DNA of 64,000 nucleotides from Bacteroidota bacterium (GTDB lineage: Bacteria > Bacteroidota > Bacteroidia > Bacteroidales > CAIWKO01), in assembly GCA_037133915.1 (NCBI GenBank), contig JBAXND010000013.1, forward strand, positions 27,614 to 91,613, in the 5' to 3' direction. Positions 28,001 to 37,076 of the stretch are shown here, piece by piece; the stretch's first letter is position 1, and the number at the start of each line of letters is the position of its first letter. A program made the position numbers and the translations under genes. The notes beneath the pieces were generated by a model. It was not told where the DNA came from. It made no database searches and worked only from the letters and a program-made list of their open reading frames with translations.

Positions 28001-31000
28001 TGTATAAGGTACTTCAATCAGCACATCATGGTTATACACACGATTTTGTCTGATAAAAGTGAAATGTACCGCAAAATTGCCGCGCATATCTTCGGTAATG
28101 GGAATGTCAATTTTCTTCATTTCATTTTTCAGCGTAATCCATTTGCGTTCGGTAATCTTGTCTTTATGTTCAATTTCATAAAGCACTTTTACAGCCGTAT
28201 CTTTTGTTCCTATCAGGAAAGACGCAGTTTCGCCCGGTTCACCTTTTGCTTTCAGCACCGTAAACCAGTCAAATTCATTCACCGGAATGTTTTTGGAATC
28301 TTTTGAAAACACCGTGAAATACGTGAACCATTCTACAGCTGCACCGTATTTATCTTTAGATTTTACTTCAAGTACATATTGACCTTCTGCCCAGTCAGCA
28401 ATATTTTCAAGCGACAGCAGCGAATCCTTTTTCGTATCAAAATTCAGGTCAAGAACTCTTTCTGCCTTTTCGCGCTTCGCCATGTTATCTTCATTTTCAT
28501 ACACGTCAAGCGGAAAATCCTTCATGTAATCTTGACGATTTATAACATACTGATCGGGTTTAGACCAGGCACGTTTTCTCAGCAAGCGTGAAGGTTCTTT
28601 AATCCTATATACAGAAATATTGCCCGAGGCATATTCATATATGCCACTGCGGTTGGTGGTATTGATAACAAATTTGTCTTTATTGCTTTTTTCAATTTCT
28701 GAGGGAAGGTTCACATTTACCATGAGCGCTTTATAACCTGCGCTGAAGCTGATACTACCCGAGCGGGTTTCACCATTAAGGTCGGTAACGTCGGCGTATA
28801 TATTATATGTAAAGGTTGGGTCAGAAGCTTTCGTTACAGCGAGGTCAGGAAGTGCCTTGAAGTTGATGGTGAATTCTCCCGTTTCGCTGGTGGTTGTTGA
28901 ACCATTTGCAATTTCCATTTGAGGTGAGTTCGGGTAGTAGCCGTACCAGCGCCACCACCAGTACTCGAATGAAGCTGTGCGCACAATGCGGTATTTCACA
29001 TTCGCATTGTCAATGTTGGAACCGGCATAAGATATTGCATTGCCTTTAATCGTAATGTTATCGTTCAAACGGTAGCTACCTTTTACCGGATCAATTTTCA
29101 CTTCGAATTTCGGGCGTTTATATTCCTCCACAGAGAAATACACATTTCCGTAGTCGTTTCGTATGCTCATTTGTCCGTTAAGCACACCCGACGGAGCTAC
29201 AAACGAACCGTCGAATGTACCGTATTCATTAGCAGTAAGCTCAAGACTGGATACTATTTGAGAATTCACATCATAGAGTGTAACTGTTGTTTTTGCCCCC
29301 GGCTTAATTCTTGAATTTTCGCCGTCGGTTTCCATGAAAATGCCTTTAAAATAAATAGTTTGACCGGGTCTGTAGATGGCACGATCAGTAAAGAAAATTG
29401 TTTTGTTCTTGTATTCTATGGGAACCTGATACGGCTTGTACTGGTAATAATAATCTGTATGAAGCACATCGTTTCCCTTCTCCAGTTCAATGAAGAAATT
29501 GTCGTAGTTGTCTTCTATAGCGGGAACTATAAAACGCCCGTCAGCATCCGAATTGTAATAAGCGCCCCGACGGTATTCATAATCGCGTGTTACGTAACTA
29601 TAATGTTCGCGATACACCTGGGCACCGACGTTTTTCAAAGGCTCACCTGTAACGCGGTTAAATACCACAAATTCAATTTCGCCATCGCTGAGCGTACGGT
29701 TCGTGTATGCCAGATTAGAAATCCAAACGTTAAAGTAAGAGACTGTACCTTTTACACAATCAAAATTCCCGTCGGGCGAAAGCAAAAGCGTATAGAAACC
29801 CGGTTCAAGTTCAGGCATTCTGAACTCCGCCGAATGCGGGTGGTGATCGCCATCGTCAGGCACATTTACGACCCATTGTTTTTGTACACGTAGCTTTGCA
29901 AGTTGATCCATCAGCTCCTGTCCGTAGTATTTTCGTGTTATTTTCTTAAACCATTCAGGATTTGTTTTGCACACACGCATGCTAACCTGATTCGTATTTT
30001 TATAGGTCACCAATGCCCTGAACGGTTTATTGGGCACATTGGTTTGTTCAGCCAGGGCATTCACTGATTGCAGCATTATCTGTTTTTGCAGATACACACA
30101 ATTTTTAGAGCCAAAAGCATCCGGAAAACGTTTAATGGCTCCATCACAAATGGCATACGCTTTTTTGAAATACCATTTTGTCTCCTCATTAATTCCGGCG
30201 CTAAAGCTGCTGGCTTTTCCTGAATAATAGCTTGCAATATCAAATGTAATTTCAGTTGATGCCGGATTCGCAATGAATGCAGCTTCATCAGAATACAATG
30301 CTTTTACATAAAGGCTGTCTTTATCTTCGAGTACCGATTGTGCATGCACAAATCTCAATCGCTTAAGTTCAGCATCTATCAATGCCTGCGGATTAGAGTC
30401 ATTGCTATGAAATTTCAACAGATCCTGCAGAATAGCCAGCGCATAATATTTCAGTGAGTATTTATCTTCACTTACAATTTTCTCATCAACAAAAGTGCTG
30501 TAAGGAGCAAGCAATTCGGGGTTATTCATTTCAAATCTATTCACTGGGGCAGTGAGTCCCGACTCTGTATTCATGAAAAAATCGACAGCCCGGTGTGCCA
30601 GAAAATCATACAGCGTGGGTCTGAAGTTTTTCGATTCGCTTTGCGTAGTAAGAATATTATCGTAGATAGAAAGAGGTGTTTTTTTAAGTGAGTCGGCATC
30701 AGTAAGTGAAGCCATATAATGTTTGATGACCTGATCTACAATTTTCCGCAAATCCCAGGTACGTACGTCTTCCTGCTTAAAATCGACCGTTTCTGTGCGG
30801 TTTAAAAATTTGTATCTGTTTGCCTGATAATATCTCCAGTATATTTCGGCCTGCACCGAGTGAAGTACCGGTTTTGCCGGATAAACAGACGTCTCAATCT
30901 CTTTGTCAAGGTCAGCGATTGTGTTCACATAATCTTCATCAGTAATGTACGATTCAAATTTGAGTCTGTGAATCACGGCTTTTACAATGTTGGGAGCATT

Positions 31001-31231
31001 GTTTTCAGTTTTTGCCTTGTCATAAATAAGAGCAACTACATCCAGTGCAGAGCGTGTCAAGCCTTTATTGCCGAGCGAATCGACTTTTTGCCAGAGTTGA
31101 TCATAAGGGCTTTCCTTCCCCAGTTTCAATTGCTCGCAAATGGGTTTGGGCGGCTTTGACATAAAAATTCCTACCGAAAGAGCGGTAAGCGAAACAATCA
31201 TAAGAACTGCAAGGATTTTTATTGCTCTCAT
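25025..31231 (-). CDS. Bacterial alpha-2-macroglobulin family protein
   Basis: This 2068-residue protein begins MRAIKILAVLM with a single hydrophobic segment (about 5-24), which fits a signal or membrane anchor; I prefer this start over one ten codons upstream. The centre has MG domains, including the MG2 signature FFTDRAIYRPGQTIYFKG. A flexible stretch rich in Tyr, then Lys/Glu, then Gly (DNA about 27400-27770) sits where the protease bait region is expected. The thioester motif is CAEQ, with the cysteine codon at 26672-26674 (residue 1520), in YPYECAEQLYSR. These proteins trap proteases in the periplasm; no pbpC neighbour is present. It has a perfect promoter on the minus strand. Confidence 0.92.
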   Translation of the reverse strand: MRAIKILAVLMIVSLTALSVGIFMSKPPKPICEQLKLGKESPYDQLWQKVDSLGNKGLTRSALDVVALIYDKAKTENNAPNIVKAVIHRLKFESYITDEDYVNTIADLDKEIETSVYPAKPVLHSVQAEIYWRYYQANRYKFLNRTETVDFKQEDVRTWDLRKIVDQVIKHYMASLTDADSLKKTPLSIYDNILTTQSESKNFRPTLYDFLAHRAVDFFMNTESGLTAPVNRFEMNNPELLAPYSTFVDEKIVSEDKYSLKYYALAILQDLLKFHSNDSNPQALIDAELKRLRFVHAQSVLEDKDSLYVKALYSDEAAFIANPASTEITFDIASYYSGKASSFSAGINEETKWYFKKAYAICDGAIKRFPDAFGSKNCVYLQKQIMLQSVNALAEQTNVPNKPFRALVTYKNTNQVSMRVCKTNPEWFKKITRKYYGQELMDQLAKLRVQKQWVVNVPDDGDHHPHSAEFRMPELEPGFYTLLLSPDGNFDCVKGTVSYFNVWISNLAYTNRTLSDGEIEFVVFNRVTGEPLKNVGAQVYREHYSYVTRDYEYRRGAYYNSDADGRFIVPAIEDNYDNFFIELEKGNDVLHTDYYYQYKPYQVPIEYKNKTIFFTDRAIYRPGQTIYFKGIFMETDGENSRIKPGAKTTVTLYDVNSQIVSSLELTANEYGTFDGSFVAPSGVLNGQMSIRNDYGNVYFSVEEYKRPKFEVKIDPVKGSYRLNDNITIKGNAISYAGSNIDNANVKYRIVRTASFEYWWWRWYGYYPNSPQMEIANGSTTTSETGEFTINFKALPDLAVTKASDPTFTYNIYADVTDLNGETRSGSISFSAGYKALMVNVNLPSEIEKSNKDKFVINTTNRSGIYEYASGNISVYRIKEPSRLLRKRAWSKPDQYVINRQDYMKDFPLDVYENEDNMAKREKAERVLDLNFDTKKDSLLSLENIADWAEGQYVLEVKSKDKYGAAVEWFTYFTVFSKDSKNIPVNEFDWFTVLKAKGEPGETASFLIGTKDTAVKVLYEIEHKDKITERKWITLKNEMKKIDIPITEDMRGNFAVHFTFIRQNRVYNHDVLIEVPYTNKQLDIVFETFRNKLLPGQKEEWKLKINGSKGEKVMAEMLASMYDASLDAFKTSAWPFDLWKHYYMSRSWEAYHAFSTSQSTYNYCYYDYNYLLYHYYDALNWFGFENYGYRYDYYSYNGYLDDSKDLDNYVIDGEVAVAQTVVRGARATAKAEEKEGQKKERNFEDLPMGGASGGKPDETPGNIDRREAGTNSRTGEGSGGGAGEGVKTRTNFNETAFFYPHLETDANGEIIISFTIPDALTRWKFRGIAHTKDLQTGYIEKEIITQKNLMVVPNPPRFFREGDKITFASKVTNLSEEVICGEAQLMLFDALTMKPLDVQMGNLKPTVQFDIPRGQSKAVEWDIVIPEGLEAVIYKVVAKAGNHSDGEEMAIPVVTNRMLVTETFPLPVRGKQIKEFIFSKLANSGGSSTLKNHKLTFEFTSNPAWYAVQALPYLIEYPYECAEQLYSRFYANAIASYIANSHPRIKSVFESWKNTTPDALLSNLEKNQELKSALLQETPWVLDAKDESQNKRNVGILFDMNRMSNELETALSKLEKMQVSNGGWPWFPGMPDDRYITQYIITGMGHLDKLGVRDVKDNQKVWKMCRRGVLYLDDRIREDYEYLLKYYPDEMELNHLYALQIQYLYARSYFIGSINVENKNQKAFNYYKGQAHKYWLQNNHYLQGMIALALNRLDDKAAASDITKSLKENAIYSEEMGMYWKDMDEGWYWYQAPIETQALLIECFDEVANDQKTVEELKVWLLKQKQTQNWKTTKATAEACYALLLRGTDWLAKEPDVEIMIGNMIVDPKKMPDVKVEAGTGYFKTAWWGADITPLMGNIKISKKDDGVCWGALYWQYFEQLDKITPSATPLNLEKKLFVERPSAYGPVIEPITEQIKLKLGDKIKVRIEIRVDRDMEYVHMKDMRASGFEPVNVISRYKYQGGLGYYESTGDLATNFFISWLPKGTYVFEYPLRVAQKGDFSNGITSIQCMYAPEYSSHTEGIRVRVTG

Positions 31232-31358
31232 AGAATGCATGATTTGAGGATTTGGCAACATAGAGGTTCAACAGAGTACAATTCCATAAAATGTAATGAA
31301 AAAAAATTACCCGGGGCAATAAGATGTCTTGAAATGCGCAATCAACGTTGCACTCCAA

Positions 31359-31389
31359 CAAATATAACTGATTTTCGAAACATTCCAAA
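31359..31389 (-). promoter_or_regulatory. Consensus promoter of the alpha-2-macroglobulin gene
   Basis: On the minus strand, TTTG (31386-31389), a 19-base spacer and TATATTTG (31359-31366) match the Bacteroidota consensus exactly. The leader would be about 120 bases. Confidence 0.75.
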
Positions 31390-31421
31390 TCGGAATGCAA
31401 ATAGCTCTGCGGATATCTGTT

Positions 31422-31463
31422 TAAAAAAGCAAAGACCGACAAAATTAAACTTGCCGGCCTTTG
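31422..31463 (-). terminator. Terminator of the amidohydrolase gene
   Basis: On the minus strand a 10-bp stem (31453-31462 with 31431-31440, two G-T pairs) is followed by TGCTTTTTT. It lies 20 bases after the stop at 31483. Confidence 0.75.
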
Positions 31464-31482
31464 AATGATGAACCAATTATAA

Positions 31483-32775
31483 TCAGAACTTAGAATAGCG
31501 GTCGTTGATTCTGTCCCACAAACGCTGTGCTTGTTCTTTTGCAAAAGCAAGTATTTCGGCCTCGTTCACTGTCTGGATTTTTTTGTCGGCCACAATCATT
31601 TTACCATCGCTGATAACATGTTTTACATATTTGCTTTCCATCCCAAAATAAAAATGGCCAAGGAAATTATCGCCGTTGAACGGGGACGGACTGGGATAAT
31701 CAAGCACAATGAGGTTGTTGTCGCCATCACCGGTAAAACCGTTTGATTCAACATAATTATGAACATTGCGGAGGCGGCGGTATGGTTCGTCAAATCCGAA
31801 GCTGTCATAATTTTTTCCGGCAAAGAACGTATTCTGAGCAGACCGCACCATATCGCTGTGCATGCCGTCAGTACCGAGCATCAGGTTTTTGCCCAGACCT
31901 TCAGAATTAAATTGTCCTACTTTATTATTCAGGTTGCTCTCGATATTCTGGACAACATAAACCGGAGATTTTTGAATGAGTTCGCGCTCAGCGGTGTCAA
32001 GATGGATGCAATGCCCGAGAATTGTTTTTGGAAAGCTAAGTGCCCCCGCTTCGTGCAGGCGATTTACAACGCGCTTACCATATTTCTCGATGCTGTAATC
32101 CTGATCATACTTATCTTCCGCAACGTGAACATGAATGCCGGAATTGAGTTTGGCGGCCAGATCAACAGCCAGCTTCAACGTTTCATCTTCAACGGTAAAA
32201 GCTGCATGGAGTCCCACAAGGCCCTGATTTTTCTGCATAAAATCGCCGGTTTCAGCCAGACCTTTGAGTGCGATATCATGACCATCGCGGTCAGTAACCT
32301 CATAACAGAGCAAATGTGAAACGCCCACTTTCTCAAAAGCAGTTGCAATAGTCTGCAACGAACCTTCAACGGCAAACGGTGATGCGTGATGGTCAATAAC
32401 AAAAGTAACGCCGTTATATGCACATGAAAGTGCAGTAACCAAAGCGCTTGCTTCTATCATGTCGCGGTCAAGACATTTGTCGAGTGTCCACCATAGATAC
32501 TCTAACACCTGATAGAAATTATTCATGGGTTTTGGAGAGGCCGGCATACCGCGCGACAGCGCCGAATAAACATGATGATGCCCACACGCCAGTGCTTTTG
32601 TGACGTACATGCCCCGGCAATCAACAACTTTTGTTCCTTCAGGAAGCACAAAATCTTTTTTACCTGACAGCAGTGTGATTTTTCCGCCCACTCCTTCTTC
32701 AACAAAAACGTCGGTTTCAACAAAATTCGAAGTTCGATAATCAATGAATGTAGCATTCTTAAGTAAGATACCCAT
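31483..32775 (-). CDS. ssnA: SsnA-family amidohydrolase
   Basis: This 430-residue protein of the metal-dependent amidohydrolase superfamily has the first metal motif in CGHHHVYSALSRGMP. This segment, plus the following FYQVLEYLWWTLDKCLD and VIDHHASP, follow E. coli SsnA closely. SsnA-like proteins are grouped with chlorohydrolases and purine/guanine-type deaminases; their true substrate is not settled. The start at 32775 (MGILLKNATF) is chosen because the residues before it look unlike the family. It is transcribed away from the lysine 2,3-aminomutase gene; the intergenic space between them carries -7 elements in both directions. No molybdenum hydroxylase genes accompany it, unlike in E. coli. 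Confidence 0.82.
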   Translation of the reverse strand: MGILLKNATFIDYRTSNFVETDVFVEEGVGGKITLLSGKKDFVLPEGTKVVDCRGMYVTKALACGHHHVYSALSRGMPASPKPMNNFYQVLEYLWWTLDKCLDRDMIEASALVTALSCAYNGVTFVIDHHASPFAVEGSLQTIATAFEKVGVSHLLCYEVTDRDGHDIALKGLAETGDFMQKNQGLVGLHAAFTVEDETLKLAVDLAAKLNSGIHVHVAEDKYDQDYSIEKYGKRVVNRLHEAGALSFPKTILGHCIHLDTAERELIQKSPVYVVQNIESNLNNKVGQFNSEGLGKNLMLGTDGMHSDMVRSAQNTFFAGKNYDSFGFDEPYRRLRNVHNYVESNGFTGDGDNNLIVLDYPSPSPFNGDNFLGHFYFGMESKYVKHVISDGKMIVADKKIQTVNEAEILAFAKEQAQRLWDRINDRYSKF

Positions 32776-33118
32776 AATTAGTTTTTTAATTTCTGATATT
32801 ACGTTATTCCGTGAATAAATTTTCACCAAAAGTAAAAAATGCTGACCAAAATCAGCCGAAAAAACATTTCTATTTTTGCACAAAAACATTCAAATGAAAC
32901 TAATTTTGTAGTGCTTGATAATAATAATTTCTGTATAAGCTGCAAAATAGGGTATTTCGGCTTTTGCATGAATTTTTATTGAGGCAAGAATTGCAAAAAA
33001 AATGTTGATAAATGTGTTAAAAAAAAGGCATTTATTTTAAGACGAGCCAATGATTAGTATTATATATTCGCATGATAAAAATATTTTTGCCAATAGATCG
33101 TTAGTTTAAGAATTTTTT
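32776..33118. other. Divergent promoter region of the amidohydrolase and kamA genes
   Basis: This 343-bp, very AT-rich region has no gene. CAAAAGTA at 32827-32834 reads as TACTTTTG for the minus-strand gene. TATTTTTG occurs at 32871-32878 and 33082-33089 on the plus strand; the second lies 30 bases before kamA and is the likelier promoter. Confidence 0.55.
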
Positions 33119-34426
33119 ATGCTGAGGAAAATAGTGAAAACCGATAAAATGACTTCAACAGGTATGATCATCCATGATGACATTGAGATCATCAGCGATG
33201 AGGAGCCTCCAAGTATCAATCCGGTACTTGCAAATTACTATACTCGCTTACCCGAAACGCGGAAAAGGACGGTATCCGGTCATTCCAGAGACACAATCAA
33301 AGCGTCTTCCAAATCGAATAATTTCCGCGAGCTGCATTTTCCGGAATCAACAGAAGATGATTGGCGGGACTGGCGATGGCAGATAAAAAACAGTTTCACA
33401 TCCCTTTCAACACTACTCGAATTTCTTGACCTTTCTATTGAAGAAATAAACAAGTCGACCGCGAACGGCGATGCACTTCCTATACGCATTACACCTTATT
33501 ACGCCAGTCTGCTGGATAGAAACGACAGTTTGCAACCACTGCGTAAATCAGTGATTCCGGTACTCGATGAATATACGGTCAACCCGGGCGAAGCATCCGA
33601 CCCGCTTTGCGAAGAAGGCGACAGCCCTGTTCCGAATCTTGTACACCGCTATCCTGACAGGGCACTCTTTTTGGTTACAGGATTCTGCTCGACGTATTGC
33701 CGCTATTGCACACGTTCGCACATGGTGGCTAAAGATAAATGCCACTTCGGCGTTAAAAATCTTGAACCCGCATTCAAATATATCGAAGAGCATTCCGAAA
33801 TACGTGATGTACTTCTTTCGGGCGGCGACCCGCTTACATTGAGCGACGACGACCTGTTGTATATCCTTACACGGCTCAAAAAAATCAAGCATGTGGAATT
33901 TATCCGGATTGGGACAAAAGTTCCTGCAGTGCTTCCTCAACGAATTACTTCCACGCTGATAAATATTCTCAAGAAATTTCATCCGCTCTGGCTCAGCATT
34001 CACTTTACACACCCCGATGAAATTACGCCCGAAGTTACTGAAGCTTGTGCCAGACTTGCTGATGCAGGTATTCCGCTTGGCAGTCAGACAGTATTGCTCC
34101 GCGGTATCAACGATAATGTGGACACGATGAAAAACCTGATGCACGCACTTCTGCGCATCCGGGTCAAACCGTATTATCTCTACCAGTGCGATCCTATTCT
34201 CGGCTCCGAACATTTCAGAACGACCATTGAAAAAGGACTTGAAATAATACGCGGATTGCGAGGATATACAAGTGGTTACGCTGTTCCTACCTATGTAATT
34301 GACGCTCCGGGTGGGGGTGGGAAAATTCCGCTCCTCCCTGAATATTATGTAGGAAGAGACGGCAACGATGTACTGCTGCGTAATTATACCGGAGATATCT
34401 TCCGATATCCCGATATTTCTTACTAA
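33119..34426 (+). CDS. kamA: Lysine 2,3-aminomutase (radical SAM, PLP)
   Basis: This 435-residue enzyme interconverts L-alpha-lysine and beta-lysine. The radical SAM cluster motif is C190-x3-C194-x2-C197 (CSTYCRYC). PLP is bound by K402 in DAPGGGGK. D358 (CDPILG) and D395 (IDAPGGGG) occupy the positions of the two aspartates that bind the substrate side-chain amine in clostridial lysine 2,3-aminomutase, which supports lysine over glutamate as substrate. The C-terminal domain is full length, unlike EpmB. A start ten codons later (33149) is possible. An ATP-grasp ligase gene follows after 22 bases, so the product is probably not just for lysine fermentation; no other genes of that pathway are seen. 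Confidence 0.92.
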   Translation: MLRKIVKTDKMTSTGMIIHDDIEIISDEEPPSINPVLANYYTRLPETRKRTVSGHSRDTIKASSKSNNFRELHFPESTEDDWRDWRWQIKNSFTSLSTLLEFLDLSIEEINKSTANGDALPIRITPYYASLLDRNDSLQPLRKSVIPVLDEYTVNPGEASDPLCEEGDSPVPNLVHRYPDRALFLVTGFCSTYCRYCTRSHMVAKDKCHFGVKNLEPAFKYIEEHSEIRDVLLSGGDPLTLSDDDLLYILTRLKKIKHVEFIRIGTKVPAVLPQRITSTLINILKKFHPLWLSIHFTHPDEITPEVTEACARLADAGIPLGSQTVLLRGINDNVDTMKNLMHALLRIRVKPYYLYQCDPILGSEHFRTTIEKGLEIIRGLRGYTSGYAVPTYVIDAPGGGGKIPLLPEYYVGRDGNDVLLRNYTGDIFRYPDISY

Positions 34427-34448
34427 TCACAAATAATATCGAAACCCG

Positions 34449-35423
34449 ATGAAAATTGGAATTACCTACGACCTCATGCAGGATTATCTCGACATGGGGT
34501 TTTCGAGGGAAGAAGCGGCAGAGTTTGATAAACCCGAAACGATTCAGGCAATTCATGGCGGACTTCTTGCGCTTGGTCATGAAGTAGTGCAAATAGGCAA
34601 TATTACCAAACTCACAGAACGTTTGGTGGCCGGCGACCGCTGGCATATTGTTTTCAATATCTGTGAAGGCGTATACGGCATTGGTCGCGAGGCACAGGTG
34701 CCGGCTATTCTGGACGCCTATCGCATTCCTTATGTTTTTTCAGATCCACTGGTACTGGCGCTAACATTGCATAAAGGTATGACCAAGCGCGTTATCCGCG
34801 ATTTGGGAATTCCAACACCCGATTTTGATTTGGTTGAGTGTGCCGATGAAATTGCGGACGTTCACCTGTCGTACCCTGTATTTGTTAAGCCGGCATGCGA
34901 AGGTTCCGGTAAAGGAATTGACGCTTCGTCGAAAGTTGTAGATGCTGAAGGGCTTCATAAAACGTGTACTCAGTTGCTTAAGAAGTTTGGCGGCCCATTG
35001 CTCGTGGAAGAATTCTTACCCGGCAGGGAATTTACAATAGCCATTATCGGCACGGGAGAAGATGCCAAATGCCTGGGCATTATGGAATGTATTTTTAGGA
35101 AAAATGCGCCTACGGATTCATATTCCTACGAAAACAAGAATAACTACGAAGAATTCATGGATTATGATTTTCCCGAAGGTCCGGTGGCAGACCGCTGCAT
35201 GGCAGTTGCACTGGAGGCCTGGCGCGGATTGGGATGCCGCGATGCCGGTCGCATTGATATACGCATGGACAAGCATGGCACACCCAATTTTATTGAAGTA
35301 AACCCATTGGCCGGCTTACATCCGATTGACAGCGATTTACCCATTATCGGCAGACACCGGGGCATAGATTTCAACACCGTTATTAAAATGATTATGGAGT
35401 CAGCGCTGAAAAGAAATCCTTGA
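34449..35423 (+). CDS. ATP-grasp ligase partner of lysine 2,3-aminomutase
   Basis: This 324-residue protein of the D-Ala-D-Ala ligase type is 22 bases downstream of kamA. It has VFNICEGVYGIGREAQVPAI (the family's N-terminal catalytic loop with Glu), YPVFVKPACEGSGKGI (ATP-binding lysine and glycine loop), LLVEEFLPGREFT, and the metal-binding end DIRMDKHGTPNFIEVNPLAGL. D-Ala-D-Ala ligases share this layout, but the location beside an aminomutase suggests ligation of beta-lysine or another amino acid (inference). It is a paralogue of the protein at 14935-15924. Confidence 0.85.
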   Translation: MKIGITYDLMQDYLDMGFSREEAAEFDKPETIQAIHGGLLALGHEVVQIGNITKLTERLVAGDRWHIVFNICEGVYGIGREAQVPAILDAYRIPYVFSDPLVLALTLHKGMTKRVIRDLGIPTPDFDLVECADEIADVHLSYPVFVKPACEGSGKGIDASSKVVDAEGLHKTCTQLLKKFGGPLLVEEFLPGREFTIAIIGTGEDAKCLGIMECIFRKNAPTDSYSYENKNNYEEFMDYDFPEGPVADRCMAVALEAWRGLGCRDAGRIDIRMDKHGTPNFIEVNPLAGLHPIDSDLPIIGRHRGIDFNTVIKMIMESALKRNP

Positions 35424-35490
35424 TTTGTTTTAAACTTCGAAGGGGCAATCCTTTTCAAAAGCTTAATTATTAAACGGAATGCCGTTAGGC

Positions 35491-36300
35491 CTATTTTCCA
35501 ACGAGGACTGAAGTCATGGAAAGAGAACCGGCCACAATCACATCATTGAAAAAATCAATCGCTTCATCTTCTTGCTGCAGCGCCAGAATGTACAACAGCG
35601 GCAGAAAATGCTCCGGCGACGGAATCGCATAACGACCCGATTTACCAAGGTTTTCGAAATGAATCAATGGCTCATGATCATACGATAAAATTTTCTCTTT
35701 AAACAGATCATTCATCTCAAATGCCCAGTCATAGCCGGAAGGAAGATTTATATTATCAAAACTGCTGATATTAATTTTACGCAGATTATGAACCATGTTA
35801 CCGCTGCCAATTATTAAAACGCCCTGCCTGCGAAGTGGTTCAAGCCTTTTGGCAAGTTCATAATGTTTAGCGGGCTTACTCCCAATATCAAGACTTAGCT
35901 GAACAACTGGGATGTCTGCTTCAGGAAACATTTTCATTAACGGCACCCAGCAACCGTGATCCAGACCCTGCTGCGGCTCGGGAATGACCATTGTTTTTGT
36001 AAGAATTGTGCGGATATTTTTTACCAGTTCAAGGCTCCCTTTCGCAGGATAACTGACTTCATATAATTCCTTTGCAAAACCGCCAAAATCGTGAATGGTG
36101 TGGGGCTTTTCAGCGGCAGAAACACGGGTTCCCACAGTTTCCCAATGCGCCGAAATACAAAGAATGGCCGTAGGACGCGGTATGCTTAAGGCCGCTTTTC
36201 GCCAGCCTCTGGTAAATTCATTTTCTTCGATAGCATTCGTAGGACTACCATGCCCGACAAATATCATTGGCATTAACGGGACACGTTCTTCGGATTCCAT
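35491..36300 (-). CDS. ygiD: 4,5-DOPA extradiol dioxygenase (YgiD family)
   Basis: This 269-residue protein of the class III extradiol dioxygenase (LigB) family has metal-site signatures FVGHGSP (H17), SAHWET, HDFGGF, GLDHGCWVPL and GSGNMVHNL. It matches YgiD, which opens the ring of L-DOPA in vitro; the natural substrate in bacteria is unclear. The near-consensus promoter on the minus strand is TATTTTTG (36347-36354) with CTTG 20 bases upstream (36375-36378). It is monocistronic and convergent with the ATP-grasp gene. Confidence 0.9.
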   Translation of the reverse strand: MESEERVPLMPMIFVGHGSPTNAIEENEFTRGWRKAALSIPRPTAILCISAHWETVGTRVSAAEKPHTIHDFGGFAKELYEVSYPAKGSLELVKNIRTILTKTMVIPEPQQGLDHGCWVPLMKMFPEADIPVVQLSLDIGSKPAKHYELAKRLEPLRRQGVLIIGSGNMVHNLRKINISSFDNINLPSGYDWAFEMNDLFKEKILSYDHEPLIHFENLGKSGRYAIPSPEHFLPLLYILALQQEDEAIDFFNDVIVAGSLSMTSVLVGK

Positions 36301-36346
36301 AGCATTAATTTTTGATGCAACAACAGCCTATTTCACAGCGAGTAAA

Positions 36347-36378
36347 CAAAAATAGCGAAATAATACCGCGAATGCAAG
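36347..36378 (-). promoter_or_regulatory. Promoter of the ygiD gene
   Basis: On the minus strand, CTTG (one mismatch to TTTG), a 20-base spacer and TATTTTTG. Confidence 0.55.
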
Positions 36379-36443
36379 TAACAATGTTGTGAACAATATG
36401 AAACCGGAATTCAAACGCCGATGAAACCTTCTATCCATGCGGC

Positions 36444-37016
36444 TTATTCAATAACAATCTGGTAGCGGTCAAGTAAACCAATAGCACCCTGTGGAGAGAA
36501 TACTGCTTTTTTTATTCTGTTTAATTCAGGATCAATCGAAAAATTAAAAGCTGTGCGAAAGTCGGCTTTCTCAATATTTGTCTGATTAAAAACAGACCGT
36601 GTCAAATCGCAATTATGAAAAACAGATTCAGAGAGGTCGGCAAAAGAAAGGTCGGCTTCACGCATCAGGCAATCGGCAAACGTTGTTTTTTTAATTTTTT
36701 TTCCTGAGAATACCGTATAATCCAAAGAACATTTCTCAAACCGAAATGAAAGTAAAAAATCTTTGCATCCCGAAAAATCGACACCAATCAATTTGCATCC
36801 ATTAAAAAAAACGCTCTTCAATGCCGTATTGCTCATTTTCGTCATGCTGAAGTTGCAGTTCTCAAATGTACAGTCAATAAAATCAAAATCAGAAAGATTG
36901 GTTTTTGAAAAATCGCAATTTTTAAAAATACAGGTATCAAATTTCCTTGCGGGAATAGTTTTACCGGAATAATCAAGATTCGTAAACGTTTCTTTTGTGT
37001 GTTGGTTTGCGCTCAT
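36444..37016 (-). CDS. Pentapeptide-repeat protein
   Basis: This 190-residue protein consists of A/C-D/N-L/F-x-x repeats (for example FKNCDFSKTNLSDFDFIDCTFENCNF) that fold into a quadrilateral beta-helix. The length, the break in the middle and the C-terminal tail (FNFSIDPELNRIKKAVFSPQGA) resemble the McbG/Qnr subgroup, which mimics DNA and protects gyrase. The same tail occurs in many chromosomal Bacteroidota proteins with no known resistance role. No signal peptide is present, so it is cytoplasmic. It stands alone. Confidence 0.85.
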   Translation of the reverse strand: MSANQHTKETFTNLDYSGKTIPARKFDTCIFKNCDFSKTNLSDFDFIDCTFENCNFSMTKMSNTALKSVFFNGCKLIGVDFSGCKDFLLSFRFEKCSLDYTVFSGKKIKKTTFADCLMREADLSFADLSESVFHNCDLTRSVFNQTNIEKADFRTAFNFSIDPELNRIKKAVFSPQGAIGLLDRYQIVIE

Positions 37017-37076
37017 AGTGCCAGCTTCTTTTACAATCTCCGTTTTAAAACAATCAACATTTATTAATGATTTCTG

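Noticed and set aside
29360..29893. 177-residue plus-strand frame
   Set aside because: It is antisense to the MG domains of the macroglobulin, and no start or promoter supports it.
31759..32319. 186-residue plus-strand frame
   Set aside because: It is antisense to the SsnA-like amidohydrolase, with no family resemblance.
33548..34213. 221-residue minus-strand frame
   Set aside because: It is antisense to kamA, whose catalytic motifs are complete.
33119..34426. EpmB (EF-P lysine aminomutase) for the 33119 gene
   Set aside because: EpmB is shorter at the C-terminus; this protein has the full-length C-terminal region of KamA, and no epmA or efp is adjacent.
36444..37016. Calling the pentapeptide protein a quinolone resistance gene
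   Set aside because: The same tail occurs in chromosomal Bacteroidota proteins without known resistance; there is no direct evidence.
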